Positions 20,351-31,035 are shown, counted from the first letter of the stretch. The stretch is DNA of 64,000 nucleotides from Topomyia yanbarensis (GCF_030247195.1 NC_080671.1:188149725-188213724); one strand, 5' to 3'. The notes: a model not told the origin generated them from the sequence alone. Translations and numbers: made by a program.

Positions 20351-21249
20351 AAAAGATGGGTGGGTAATGTCTAGGACATAACCGGAGTGTCGTGACTACT
20401 CGTTTGACTTGTAATTCAAATCGAATGATACTCAATGAAATATGTGGGAATGTTTCAAGTTATTCTTTATAATAATTATGGTGGTTTTGAAAAGAACCTT
20501 TATTGTTGGCGTCTGCGTTGATAGGGGATGCGCTGGATTCTAAGCTGGTTGAGACATTCATTCATGAAATGAACAATTTTCTTGCTTTGAAATATCAATG
20601 TTAAAATCTCTCGAAACAACCATCGGAATCTTTTTCGTACAGAAATGAACACACTTAGCAAAAAACTAGGAGCGGGTAATGTCCGGGACATAACCGCGAT
20701 GATCATATTCTTAAAATTCTGCTTGTATCTCTTTCAAATGGCTAAATTTTACGCATTAAGTTCGATTCACCGGGCTCAGCGAAATTTTCCTGGGGATCCC
20801 GTTCGTTAGTATATTCAGCAAAACAATTTTATTACCGAGTTCTCCGCATTGAAGACAGGTCAATAATTTCATATAATGATTTCAACAAGCAGACAATGTG
20901 CATGTATGACAGGTGGGAGTGTTCTGAAGTGGTTTTAGTGGAGGTAACAACATAAAATCATGTATTGGACATTTTACAATGATTCTCCTTAACCCTGCAA
21001 AACCACGGGGTTGGCAGCAGAGGGTTAAGTTGTTTGGAAGAGATGACAGTTAATATATGATAACTAAAAATATAAAATTGTTCTATAAATTGCAAAGTTA
21101 TTGCCGCGTTGACCTGAAAATTTGTCATTTCATTCATAAAGGAACAATCATTGAAATTATGTCAATTTATGCTTTGCAAGATTTGAAATAACTTCGAAGT
21201 GTGGTCACGACACCCCTGTTATGTCATATACATCACCAACCCATCTTTT
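20351..21249. mobile_element. TIR element nested in copy A
   Basis: 899 bp with imperfect inverted ends about 45 bp long: AAAAGATGGGTGGGTAATGT at the left and the complement of a block ending CACCAACCCATCTTTT at the right. Both ends also share a GACATAAC...GTGTCGTGAC block. A third copy of the GGGTAATGTCCGGGACATAA motif lies in the middle (20674-20693). There is no ORF of note. The target duplication is obscured by flanking A runs. Confidence 0.72.
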
Positions 21250-22455
21250 CATCATTCGTTTTGGTGTAGCTTTCGCTTAGTGGCAGAGTTGCGACATTCA
21301 CTGATTTTCTTGAAAGGATTTGCAAAAACCTTCGAGTTTGCAGATTAGAAAAACATTTTCTTATGATTCACTGGTAAAAGTACAAAATTCTCAAGCGCAA
21401 ACTTAATACTAGTTAATAAAAGAAACTTTCTAATTAAATTCTTTTTCCATTTTACATTCGTCCTAATAAGGACGGTTTGTAGATAACTATGTTGATACAA
21501 GACGGGAATCTTTTAAAACAATTAAAACCTTACCGACGATTGTTTTTACTGCGTACATACATCTTTCCCCTTTCGCAGCTCACTCCGAATGAGTACGCTT
21601 CGCATCAAGGTGTTCCTATTTATAGACTTTACAATGCAGATGGAAGGCCGTCCTTTTGTTCGATAAATGAAAATATTTTCATCATTCGTTTTGGTGTAGC
21701 TTTCGCTTAGTGGCAGAGTTGCCACATTCACTGATTTTCTTGGAAGGATTTGCAAAAACCTTCGGGTTTGTAGATTAGAAAAACATTTTCTTACGATTCA
21801 CAGGTAAAAGTACAGAATTACCAAGCGCAAACTTAATACTAGTTAAAAAAGAAACTTTCTAATTAAATTCTTTTTCCATTTTGCCTTCGTCCTGATAAGG
21901 CCGGTTTGTCTATGTTGATACAAGACGGGAATCTTTTAAAACAATTCAAACCTTGCCGACGATTGTTTTTACTGCGTACATACATCTTTCCCCTTTCGCA
22001 GCTCACACCGAATGAGCACGGTTTTCATCATGGTGTTCCTATTTATTGACTTTACAATGCAGATGGAAGGCCGTCCTTTTGTTCGATAAATGAAAATATT
22101 TTCATCATTCGTTTTGGTGTAGCTTTCGCTTAGTGGCAGAGTTGCCACATTCACTGATTTTCTTGGAAGGATTTGCAAAAACCTTCGGATTTGTAGATTA
22201 GAAAAACATTTTCTCATGATTCACTGGTAAAAGTACAGAATTACCAAGCGCAAACTTAATACTGGTTAATAAAAGAAACTTTCTAATTAAATTCTTTTTC
22301 CATTTTGCATTCGTCCTAATAAGGACGGTTTGTAGATAACTATGTTGATACAAGACGGGAATCTTTTGAAACAATTCAAACCTTGCCGACGATTGTTTTT
22401 ACTGCGTACATCCATACGATCTTTCCCCTTTCGTAGCTCACACCGAATGAGTACG
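21250..22455 (-). repeat. Three tandem units of about 425 bp with promoter-like elements
   Basis: Units begin at 21250, 21680 and 22103 (offsets 430 and 423), each opening CATCATTCGTTTTGGTGTAG and otherwise almost identical. Read on the minus strand, units 1 and 2 carry a TATA-like box followed about 33 bases later by TCATTCG, and then a short leader with a CTGCGAAAGGGGAAAGATG stretch. Unit 3 has the TCATTCG part but joins a different sequence in place of the TATA part. The short frames ending in CELRKGKDVCTQ are repeat-borne and not evidence of protein. Confidence 0.85.
21586..21625 (-). promoter_or_regulatory. Putative core promoter with histone-type cap motif
   Basis: On the minus strand TATAAATAGG (21625-21616) is followed about 33 bases later by TCATTCG (21592-21586). 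PyCATTCPu is the cap-site consensus described for histone genes, and the spacing is right for a TATA box. Unit 2 has the same layout with the TATA weakened to AATAAATAGG (22047-22038). Confidence 0.4.
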
Positions 22456-22459
22456 CTTT

Positions 22460-22640
22460 GCAGCCTTCGATGTTTTGGTAGCATTTTTAGTGGCAGTTAC
22501 TACCGCCTTTTCAGTGACTGCGTTTCTTAGCCTTTGGCTTTTTGGCCTTCTCACCGCCACCACCGTTTTTCCTCTCTCCGGTGGTAGCCAATTTGATTGG
22601 TCGTCCGATGCAGCTTCTCACGACCACGCACGTCTGTTAT
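22460..22640 (-). pseudogene. Lysine/alanine-rich fragment resembling a histone H1-type tail
   Basis: On the minus strand a basic stretch reads KAKKPKAKK and, after one frame change, VTEKAVVTATKNATKTSKAAK. It lies downstream of a TATAAATAGG (about 22698-22687) and runs straight into the cap-motif repeat unit. Composition fits the C-terminal tail of a linker histone, but no globular domain is present. It could also be chance low complexity. Considered with the cap motifs it hints at capture or decay of histone-cluster DNA. Confidence 0.3.
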
Positions 22641-22739
22641 GCACTGCGTCTTACACACGTCTGGCTTTGAGAAAAGCTGCGACACCCCTATTTATAGGTT
22701 TTATCATTAATGTTGATTCTCATTTAAAGTAGTTTTTGA

Positions 22740-23375
22740 ACTATTTAAACAAATTTTATATAGCAAACAACGTATCGGTAGCAAGCGTTGAACGTTTTCC
22801 TTCCGATTTATGAAACAAGATTGGCAATCCGTTTAGTAGAAGATAAGTTATTAAGGTTCAAATTGTACGTAACGCTTTCGCTAATATTCACTACTATCGC
22901 TGTCTCGCTCGTTCTCATGGCGTGCATGGGCCTTTCCTTTCCGTCCGGCTTCTAATGGCATAACCAAAACTAATATGCCGGCTTTCCCCCGCCAACTGCT
23001 CTCGTCAAGCAACCCAATACGAATAATCATAGGAACAAACATGTAGTGGACCTATATATAAACTTTTCATTATTTTATTGTTCGGTTGCTGCACAATATT
23101 GACGGCTGTGTGCGGGATGGGCTGAAAATTTTCACTTTTCCGAGTCGTTTTCGAAAGATTATTCAAAACACTATGTTTCCGTTGATAATGAATGTCCTAC
23201 ATATTCCAAAATTTAATACAACATTGGTACAAATATTTTCGACAAAATGCCGAAGAAATTGATTAAATCCATTCAGTACAACAAAAGATATAAGCGTTCA
23301 AAATCTTACATCATTTTTCTTCCGAAATTTTGAAAAGGGGCCCCTATATTGAAAGGTAAGTCGTTAGTCACGACA
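22740..23375. other. Non-coding right part of the compound insertion
   Basis: No ORF. It contains another TATA-like stretch (CCTATATATAAAC, 23050-23062) and, at 23250-23375, a block ending AAGGTAAGTCGTTAGTCACG that I recognise as a common mosquito interspersed sequence. Copy A resumes after it at about 23376. Confidence 0.5.
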
Positions 23376-23446
23376 AAATATTTTTAGAGAAAACTCAAAA
23401 TTTCATGTATTTTTATTTCACACCTATTTTATTGGCCAGCAGTGTA

Positions 23447-26210
23447 TATAGTGGTGATAGAGTGATGTGCAGCTATTATGTTTGCATACAAATGTAGTCA
23501 TGTATTACTGTATAATTTAAACCTGATTAAAAATAAAAATTACCTATTGCAGCCCCAGCTTGATTCATGAATATTAAGTATGATTCTAAACACAATAAAT
23601 CTTTATCTTTATGAATGGTTTCAATACATCAAACCATTCATCAAAATAGTTCTATATCAATATTGGTGCTAGAAGCACTGTGATACACTGACAGAAGATA
23701 CAATACCCAAGGATATGCAGCTAACGGCATCCTATTACGATTTTTTTTCCTAACTTGGTGAACAACATTATGATGTCATTTAGGAAGATAGCATTCTCTA
23801 TCGTAATATGCACACACTTTGAAAATTTTCAAACATTTTTTTAATCCAGCAATCATTTTTGCTTCACTTCGTTATAATATAGGCGTGAATTCTAAAAATA
23901 TGTGAGCCGGTGCGCGCTATAAATAAATGCGTGTACGTATTTAGGAGTTCTAAGCTACACCGTAAAGCGGAATGGTGAACGATTTTCGCTCTGACTCCCT
24001 GTAGCTAATCAATACGCAAATAAACGTTTTGTCGAAGGCTAGGTAGCATTGTACCGAAACACGTAACCCCTGAACAAAATAAATTCCACAGATGGGTGCA
24101 AACAATCCATGTGTAGATATTCCCAACCGAGCCTACCGGTAAATATACCCACAAGTCCCATCCTCTCTAAACGGTCAATTTGTAGGTATGAGTACGTCCA
24201 CTCGTGCATTCGATCTAGGCGTATAGCGACGGGAAACCAACATCGAAATTTGTTTTGTAGGGAACAACCGCACACATATGTTGCGTTGATATTGTTTACA
24301 AATCACTTCAGGTCATTTTTATGACAAATTATATTTTTGTTTCTAAATGGATGAGGGAAGCCAACGTGCGTCGTGATGGCTGTTGGTCATTGAGTGACGT
24401 ATGAACAACACGCGTGCTTTCGGTGTTGTAGGCTCCACTTGAGTTGGGTTCGTGCGGAGAATTTTTTTTTCGTTCTTTCGTCCGGCCGTCACTCCATCCA
24501 TCCATCCACCCTTCCAACCAGGCTAGAATCAACGAACCGCGCTTGTTCAACATTGTATCTGCGGGGATGTTAACAAGATGTAATATATTTGACAAGTGCT
24601 CTTAAGTGACGCTGTTAGTGGTGAGGCAAGTGGCGTTGGAAATTATGTTGCGTTATATCAAATTTCAACGATGATTTAGACATCAAGGGGGTTCAAGAAA
24701 CATGAGTTACCGATTTTAGGATACAGTGACAGTGACTGTACACCTATCAGCCAATTAGTGTTCTTCGTTGTCGAGCTCATAATGATAATATGCATTCCGG
24801 ACTACTAAACAATTAGTACATAGATGAGGATTAGCTAAATTGGGGTTTCTGGGGGCTCTGGTCATTTCTTTTTAATATTTTTAAAAACCTGTTTTAATCC
24901 ACAAAGTGACGCAATAATGTCGTTCTTGTTTGAGCGCCAAAAATAAATGTCACAATGACAGATCTTGTTTTGTAAAACCCACTAAAATTTATTAGAATGT
25001 CAAAATCGGAGATAACTGTCATCGTTAAAATCAGACTGAGATCTTTTAGCATGAGAACCGCTTAAAAACATACCTAGAAAAAAGTCTTGTAAATATACGT
25101 CTCCTGACCCTGACATATACGGGCATCAAAAATGACTGAATTTTACATGATGTTGAATTTCGTAAATCACGTCATTTTACGTTTATTCTGAATGGTAAGA
25201 AGTGTAATTTTATGTCATTGAGCATGTAAAGTACATGTTTCATGTAAAATTGAACGGAACACAGTAATGTTCCGTCATTTCGTGAATTATGGTTTGTTCA
25301 ATTGTGTCATGTTTACAATTACTCCACGGATAAAATTCATATTTTTTGGTGTGAAGTTCTCAACCGCGAAACTTGAAAACGATGAACCTCCAGTATAAGA
25401 ACCGGATAAAAGAATCGTACGCAGGAGCTTTCATATATCGTGATGTTTAAGGTTAAAAATCGGTTAAACAAAACTACTTGAACTGGAATAATAGGATCGG
25501 AGTGAAATTTGGAAAGCGATTGTATTGAGATGACACACTCTTGGGTCGTTTCTTGGTGATTGATTATTATTGTTTCTTTTCTTCGTAATTCTTGGTCATC
25601 TCACTCTTTTTATTCCATAAGGAACTAAAAAGAGCGAAGGACGATTCTTCGCTACGCGTTCATCGAAATCGAAACGAATTATTGCTCTTCGAGTAACATA
25701 AAGATATGTGTGGATGAGTGTACATGGCCCACACTAAAACTATGACATCGGAGCATTAATCCCAATTTACTAACTTAAAGATGCAACCAGTCGCAACATT
25801 TTAGTCACGCTCCTGAAAGGCTTATTGATCTCCCTCCGATGTTTTATCTTGTTGTGTGTACACTTACATAGAACTCATTTGGCAATCATAGAGAGCGATG
25901 AAAATACTACTGTCGGTGGAAACATTAAGGTCGTCGTGTGAACATAGGTGATTTAACAGCACTCGGATTTCTATTGAAAGCAACGACCAAAGCACGATAA
26001 TAATTGCTACTGTATACGTTATTCATATCAGCAAAGTTTATAATACACGAATGTTTGGAATACTTACTAAGAACTGCATTCATTATGGGTCAATTGAACG
26101 AAGCTTCTGTGAATTTGGCTGGTTCATCTCTCCGGACACAAAATTCTCGATTCTTATGCCAACGTGTTTGGTATCTTCTAGCTACTGTACAACAAGTACT
26201 GATACTGTGA
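23447..26210. other. AT-rich non-coding DNA
   Basis: No coding region supported. A TATAAATA at 23918-23925 stands in a locally GC-richer patch, but no initiator motif follows at the right distance. 24883-24920 carries the AACCTGTTTTAATCCA motif also found at 57754-57769. 25080-25340 has several short inverted words (CATGTAAA/TTTACATG) as in small MITEs, with ends I cannot fix. Confidence 0.5.
24883..24920 (+). repeat. Fragment of a common mosquito repeat
   Basis: AACCTGTTTTAATCCA followed by a short variable part and GTGRYGCAAT. The same word and continuation occur at 57754-57795. I recognise it as one of the most abundant interspersed sequences in culicine mosquitoes; the parent element is not resolved here. 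Confidence 0.55.
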
Positions 26211-26216
26211 TCGAGT

Positions 26217-26760
26217 ATGGTTAGAGTAGCACAAATTAATCGTCAGCATAAACGTACAGCAGCTATGAATCTGTCCCGCCTTGTGCAGGAAGGAAAAGCT
26301 TCTGTAGATTTGGTTCAAGAACCGTATTTCCATAAAGGTAACTTCTATGTTGGAAAACTGTTTAACCTCGTCTTCGTAGCTTTCAACAAAAATGGCATGA
26401 CAAATCCACGTGAAATGCTTCGTGCATGTATACTTGCCAATAGTGCTATTGACGCATGTCTTATATCCGACCTCACAACTTGCGATAATTGAGCTGTCAC
26501 AGTCAATATGACTGTTGATAACATAAACAAGAAATACGTATATTGTTCAGTATATTTGCCGCATAATGAACCATCACCTTCTGATGGTTTCAAAAGGGTT
26601 GTATCTTACTGTGGCAGAAATGGGTTTCCTTTCATAATCGTCGGTGATGCAAATGCCCATCACATAATTTGCGGCAGCTCTATCTGCACATACTTAGTGT
26701 AGGAAATCGCCCAACATTTGCACGAGCTGGCAGAGTAGAGGTGTTAGATAGAATCATATT
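26217..26760 (+). pseudogene. LINE endonuclease fragment (LOA/I-like)
   Basis: Plus-strand frames from ATG 26217 read VAQINRQHKRTAAMNLSRL, then LVQEPYF, RACILAN, and after a stop at 26490-26492 VYCSVYLP and IVGDANAHHIICGSS, the order of an APE-type endonuclease at the N-terminus of LINE ORF2. GDANAHH with a following GSS is typical of LOA/Lian and I-like lineages. One more frame change follows (NRPTFARAGRVEVLD), after which similarity stops at about 26760. RT is absent. Because LINE copies normally keep the 3' end, loss of everything downstream implies a later deletion or rearrangement. Confidence 0.7.
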
Positions 26761-26868
26761 CAAAAATAAAATTCTACTTTTGACTGCAAATAATATGAAT
26801 TATAAAAATTTGTTAAAAGTTGTTGTTAGGAAAACATTTTTATTAAAAGCTTCTCCATGATCCAAATA

Positions 26869-27201
26869 CACTGAAAAAGTTTCTTCTATGTCTTTAAAAT
26901 GATAAAGATTAGACTTTTTACAATTTATGATGAGGTAACGCGAATAACTTTTAAAAAGGATATAATTACATGAATTAATTGTTTTTGTTGGAGCAAAACC
27001 CAAATATCTCGAAAACTATCGCATTTTGGAAGATATTTGTTAAATTCATTTTGATTAAAAATGATACTTAGAATTATATTCTGTAAACAAATTACAGTTT
27101 TGTATGTCAATTAGTATAAAATTTATTTTTTTTTTTTGCAATTTGAATTTTTATCATAAATTTTTGTTTTTGTGAGAAATGACACAAATTTTTTTCCAGT
27201 G
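26869..27201. mobile_element. Small TA-flanked MITE
   Basis: 333 bp between TA (26867-26868) and TA (27202-27203). The ends are CACTGAAAAAGTTTCTT at the left and AATTTTTTTCCAGTG at the right, an imperfect inverted pair. AT-rich interior, no ORF. TA duplication and CACTG ends suggest a mariner/Tc1-type non-autonomous element. Confidence 0.6.
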
Positions 27202-27203
27202 TA

Positions 27204-27764
27204 TATTTTTTTCATGCAGAAGTGTTCATTACCTGTAACTCGTTCTCAGATAGTTTTACTGTATAAAATAGCGTAACCGAACAAAAAATTTGAAATTATT
27301 GCACGTAGAAACGTCTACGCCCTTTCAAAAAATTGCGCTTGTGTCAAAATAATCTTATTGTTTGTGGAAAATGTTTAGTCTTCCATGCCGGTTAAACCTG
27401 TAAAGTTTCAACGGAGTCTAAGATGGTCGATCACAATTTTATAGATTTTCCTACGGATCTTCGTGGAATTTCTCTAATGTTAAGATCTATTTATACATTA
27501 ATTGTGTACAAACAAAAAATATTATCAGTCACACAGGACCACACATACGAGCGTTCCAAAAGTGGACGTCCAACCATTTCCACGTCGAGAAGCGCCGAGG
27601 CGAACCTAAAATTGTCTGGCACAGGAAAATGGCTTCATGAAAACCGAAAAGTCTCGTATTTTACAGTGAAATTAGCCCCCTTTTCTTCAAAATAATAGTG
27701 AGAAATCTTTTTATTCAGTTTTCTGTGGTTCATCGACAAGCGATACATATTGTGCACTCTTAAT
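27204..27764. other. Non-coding stretch with a weak ORF remnant
   Basis: A 90-codon plus-strand frame (27423-27695) contains RSKSGRPTISTSRSAEANL, reminiscent of the basic GRP linker in Tc1/mariner-type DNA-binding domains, but nothing around it confirms this. I do not call a gene. Confidence 0.3.
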
Positions 27765-27955
27765 AAAAGTTCAAGTCAAATGGTTGATTAGTTTTTAAGT
27801 TATCGTGTTCGTCAGTTTGAAAATGCGGTTTCGAGAAAAACGCTATTAAAGGGTAACTCACATCCAATTGCATCACGGAGAAAACGCTGTAGAAAATGAC
27901 CCATTGGGTATATTCTCTTAAAAAATTGGGTAGAAGTAGTTTAGAGTGTATTGTT
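27765..27955 (-). repeat. Inverted copy of the repeat at 14.07-14.27 kb
   Basis: Reverse-complement match to 14070-14270, with the shared words AGTCAAAT, GTTATCGTGTTC, GAGAAAA(A), CAATTGCATCACG-like and GTAGAAGTAGTTTAGAGTGT. The 72-codon frame beginning at 27896 lies partly in it and is not a gene. Confidence 0.7.
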
Positions 27956-28317
27956 TATATTTCTATTACTGTTAGTTTTTCTAAAATTGGTGCCAATAGA
28001 TTATCTGTGAGTGTTATAGCAAATTCGCGTGGGGAATGCATGGCTGTTAAAAACAAAAGAAGTTCAGCGTGGCCACCGAGATTGCGGGAGACTATTTTAA
28101 AGTTTCAATATTAACAATTAAGCGGATAAAAAAGTCGATTTTTTGCCCACCACACCAGACGCTCTCCTTAAAGAGATTCTTAAATTTGCAAAAGAGCGAC
28201 TCTCTATATTTCGTCGGTAAAATTCAATAGACTATGAATTCTGCTACCAAATTTTGCGAAGACTTCAGGAGATCCGGAAGAGAAAGCAACCGAAGAGAAA
28301 CTTTCATTTGCTGATAG

Positions 28318-28351
28318 AACTATTAGACTATTAGACTATTAGACTATTAGA
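28318..28351 (+). repeat. 8-bp tandem repeat (ACTATTAG)4
   Basis: Four copies of ACTATTAG in direct tandem; simple microsatellite. Confidence 0.9.
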
Positions 28352-28985
28352 ATGTAGAAATATTTTATGAAACAAGTTCTAAACAAATGGGTAACGCTTC
28401 CCTAGCAACAATTGAGGTTTTATGGTAGTTTTATAGTCACTCATTAAACTTAGATTGCACTTGCAGCATGCTATAAAACTTTGTTACTTGGGTTATTGAA
28501 GTTGATTCAGAAGAGCTCATCCTGTTCGGTTTTACAAAAAATAGAATAACTTTCACAATTTTCAAAAGATTTCAGCTGACTATTGCTTATTTCTATTATC
28601 TTATTTATTATTGTGTTATCTTGCTCGAAATAGTAATTCTGCAATATTGCTCATTTTTTGACATTAAAAATGTCTTACTCCACTATCTGGCGCTAGGTGT
28701 CATTCTAAAATCTAAGCTATCTCCCATGTAACGAAACTATGTAAGGTTTGCACGCTTATAACTCCGATATTACTAGATGGATTTTAATCATTCATACACC
28801 AACCGATTCAGAAACACCTAACTTAAATATTGGTAATAATTTAATATCTCTCCAATAAAAGTAGACTTTTGGAAATTGGTAAAATTAAAAAGTTGACGAA
28901 AAACGGGAAAATTACCATTCATGAGGCAGATTTCTCAGACACAGCCGTCATTAGAGAGCACCTTCGTGACTCAGTCAAACACGAA
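28352..28985. other. Non-coding AT-rich stretch
   Basis: No ORF, repeat unit or inverted end recognised. Confidence 0.4.
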
Positions 28986-28990
28986 AAGTC

Positions 28991-29026
28991 ATAAATAGAA
29001 GCGACGCATGTTCGTTTAAATCAGTT
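28991..29026 (+). promoter_or_regulatory. TATA plus initiator-like site
   Basis: ATAAATA at 28991-28997 followed by TCAGTT at 29021-29026, the arthropod initiator consensus at correct spacing. A related block about 140-160 bp downstream repeats the TATA part (TATAAATAGAGGTGACGC from 29149) and the ATTTTCGGCA block (29084 and 29221), so the promoter region looks partly duplicated. No gene is evident downstream. It could be part of an LTR. Confidence 0.35.
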
Positions 29027-29360
29027 GTTGCTAATATCCCATACGAGCAACATCGTCTCCGGGCGATGCAATAAGCGCTATCGATTTTCGGCAACGTTGG
29101 CATTTGCACACACTCGCACCTAAGTGACTAAACGATATACGGTTAGTTTATAAATAGAGGTGACGCTGCATGATCATGGCTGCAGCGTCTGGACGCTACA
29201 CTAAGCGGTAGACGCTATGCATTTTCGGCAGCGATGGCCGTGTGCGGATTTTTCGGGTACCAGCACGGTGTCACAGAATGATTTGCAAAGTGGGTGGGTG
29301 GGGTGGTTTGGATTTAATTCAATACGGCAGGATGCGGCTTATGTGTGCTATAGGAGAGTA

Positions 29361-29478
29361 CACTCAGGTTTTTTACGCGGTTTTTTTTTGCGAGGATTTT
29401 GAAATTTACGAGGTATTCATTTACGCGTTTTTTTTAAATTTACGCGGCCTGTATCCCCCGCGTAAAAAAACCTGAGTG
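29361..29478. mobile_element. 118-bp MITE with near-perfect TIRs
   Basis: CACTCAGGTTTTTTACGCGG at the left and the complement of CCGCGTAAAAAAACCTGAGTG at the right, between TA (29359-29360) and TA (29479-29480). The interior repeats TTTACGCGG-like words. This is a family common in mosquitoes; the TA duplication suggests Tc1/mariner mobilisation. Confidence 0.85.
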
Positions 29479-29860
29479 TAATTGCATCGGAAACAATCAC
29501 ATTCCTAGTAGAACTTTTTGACGTAGGACTACGTTTTTGTTTTCGATATAGGGGTGCACGTTGCAAATTCTACAAAAATGGTATGTAACGAAAAGTGGTC
29601 CAATTTTAAACGCATATAATTCAGCCATCTCACGATAAATTTTCAAATTTTTTGCGCATATCGACCCGAAATACTTCTAAGAATAGATTCCAATTGATAA
29701 ACCCAAAGATTTTTGATATCATGGCATTAAAAATTTAAATAATGAATAACCTAGTCAAAATATCGCGCATTTACACACAGAAGATAGCGCTTCCCTAGTC
29801 CAGCACGACAGATTTGTGTACCTAGCGCGCTACGCTTCTATGAATGACGTCATCATCGAC

Positions 29861-29925
29861 TATTTAAACGGACGGATTTCGCCGAAACGCTCAGTTGCCT
29901 CTTGAACAGCAAGCGGAGCAGATCA
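29861..29925 (+). promoter_or_regulatory. Composite core promoter: TATA, Inr, MTE-like, DPE
   Basis: TATTTAA at 29861-29867, TCAGTT at 29891-29896 (A+1 at 29893), CAAGCGGAGC at +18 to +27 (8 of 10 positions fit the MTE consensus CSARCSSAAC) and AGATC at +28 to +32 (fits the DPE consensus RGWYV). All four spacings are those known from Drosophila core promoters. A 60-codon frame across it lacks an ATG start and looks non-coding. This may be the promoter of an LTR remnant or of an unseen host transcript. Confidence 0.5.
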
Positions 29926-29929
29926 CTGC

Positions 29930-30730
29930 GCTGTGTGTTTTCACAGCCAGTGTGGCTGAGTTAGAAGTTCGTTACACTGCTTGTGGAGGTACGCTACCCA
30001 GTGCTGTCCTACACGCGACTGAGCTAGTCTGTTCGAATACTATTCTTTATTTGTGTTGTGCACACTTTTATGTATAATTATTCGTACAAAAAATCGTTTG
30101 TACATGCGAGCTCCATTTGCAAACACGGTTAACATAGTGTCGTGGTATTAGTTGTCTCTTTCACTCTACCCATCATCATCAGCGTTGATTCATTTTGCTT
30201 TGTGCGCTTGGGTTCAATGTTTGAGGCGAATGTGTAGGTAGGTAGATCTAATTTGTTACTGAATTGCACAACGAAAGTTTATTATTTACGTTCGATCAAT
30301 TCATTGACTCATTTCCCTTTCACGTGATTCACTCAAATGTGATTATATTGCCTAAAATTTGATTTTTCTTCACTCGGGTCCGGGTCCGGGTTTTTTACCA
30401 CACACAATCGAAAAGTTTTTACAAGCTAATCTTATGCTACAAAGATTTAGCTCCAGATATTAGTTCGGTCACAGTTTTCTGTCTTCTTTCTTCAGATCTT
30501 CTTAAATAAGTTTAATCGGATTCGAGCACCTACTACAAACTGACCTGATAACCAAGAAGGTTTGGTTCAATACGTAACATTCGATGTTGAATGGTTGTGA
30601 TTGAACCATACGTAAGAAATATGTTTTATTTATTATTACTATAAATGAACTAAGAAAATAAATATTTTACATTAAGTAGTATAGTCCTACGTCTACAGCT
30701 CGTGCAACCCCATAGGGCTGCCCCTTGTAG
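29930..30730. other. Non-coding stretch downstream of the core promoter
   Basis: No ORF of note, no LTR end or splice donor that I can defend. A short GGGTCCGGGTCCGGG run lies at 30376-30390. Confidence 0.4.
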
Positions 30731-30734
30731 TTTT

Positions 30735-31035
30735 GTTTTCTAATTTTAAACACTTTTGTTTCGTACTGCACAAAACGGAAAATTTTAAAACAGAACTTAC
30801 CGTCCCAGCAGCAGTTTAAGCGGATGTTCTTTTCCGATTAAAATTCAAGCCATGTCTTAAGCGTTACTGGACTTAAAATTGTTTTCCCAGTTTATGCAGT
30901 CAGAGTATCTGCCCTGCCCTTTGTATTTAAAACACAGTTCTAATCGCGTTTTAAAGTATACAACAAATAGAACGGTTTGGTATACCAATTTAAATTTTAA
31001 AATAAATCTGTTTTAAATTATGAAACAGACCGCTG
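30735..31035 (-). repeat. Diverged copy of the MITE at 33941-34349
   Basis: On the minus strand it shows GAACATCCGCTTAAACTGCT followed by GCTGGGAC and AAGTTCTGTTTTAAAATTTT, matching 34228-34300. Terminal inverted repeats are not clear, so this copy is partial or older. Confidence 0.6.

Larger units (their letters stand above)
18876..23444 (+). mobile_element. Tc1-like DNA transposon, copy A, interrupted by a compound insertion
   Basis: Flanked by TA (18874-18875 and 23445-23446). The terminal inverted repeat begins CACTGCTGGCCAATAAAATA and continues GGTGTG. A second direct copy of the TIR core lies about 195 bp inside the left end (19074-19096) and another inside the right part (about 20209-20230), giving the IR/DR layout known from Tc1-like elements. 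A transposase pseudogene lies at 19215-20139. Compared with copy B (61891-63525), about 3.0 kb is inserted between roughly 20350 and 23375. Without it the element would be close to 1.55 kb. Confidence 0.88.

Noticed and set aside
21546..22217. Small frames ending in the same residues in each 425-bp unit
   Set aside because: Repeat-borne and without a good start context; shared only because the units are copies.
22287..22484. Functional histone gene
   Set aside because: Only a frame-shifted lysine-rich tail; no histone-fold or linker-histone globular domain is visible.
27423..27695. 90-codon frame with a GRP-type basic segment resembling a transposase linker
   Set aside because: Too short, with no other transposase block and no element ends.
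28318..28351. CRISPR-like short repeats
   Set aside because: Contiguous 8-bp tandem without spacers in a eukaryotic sequence.
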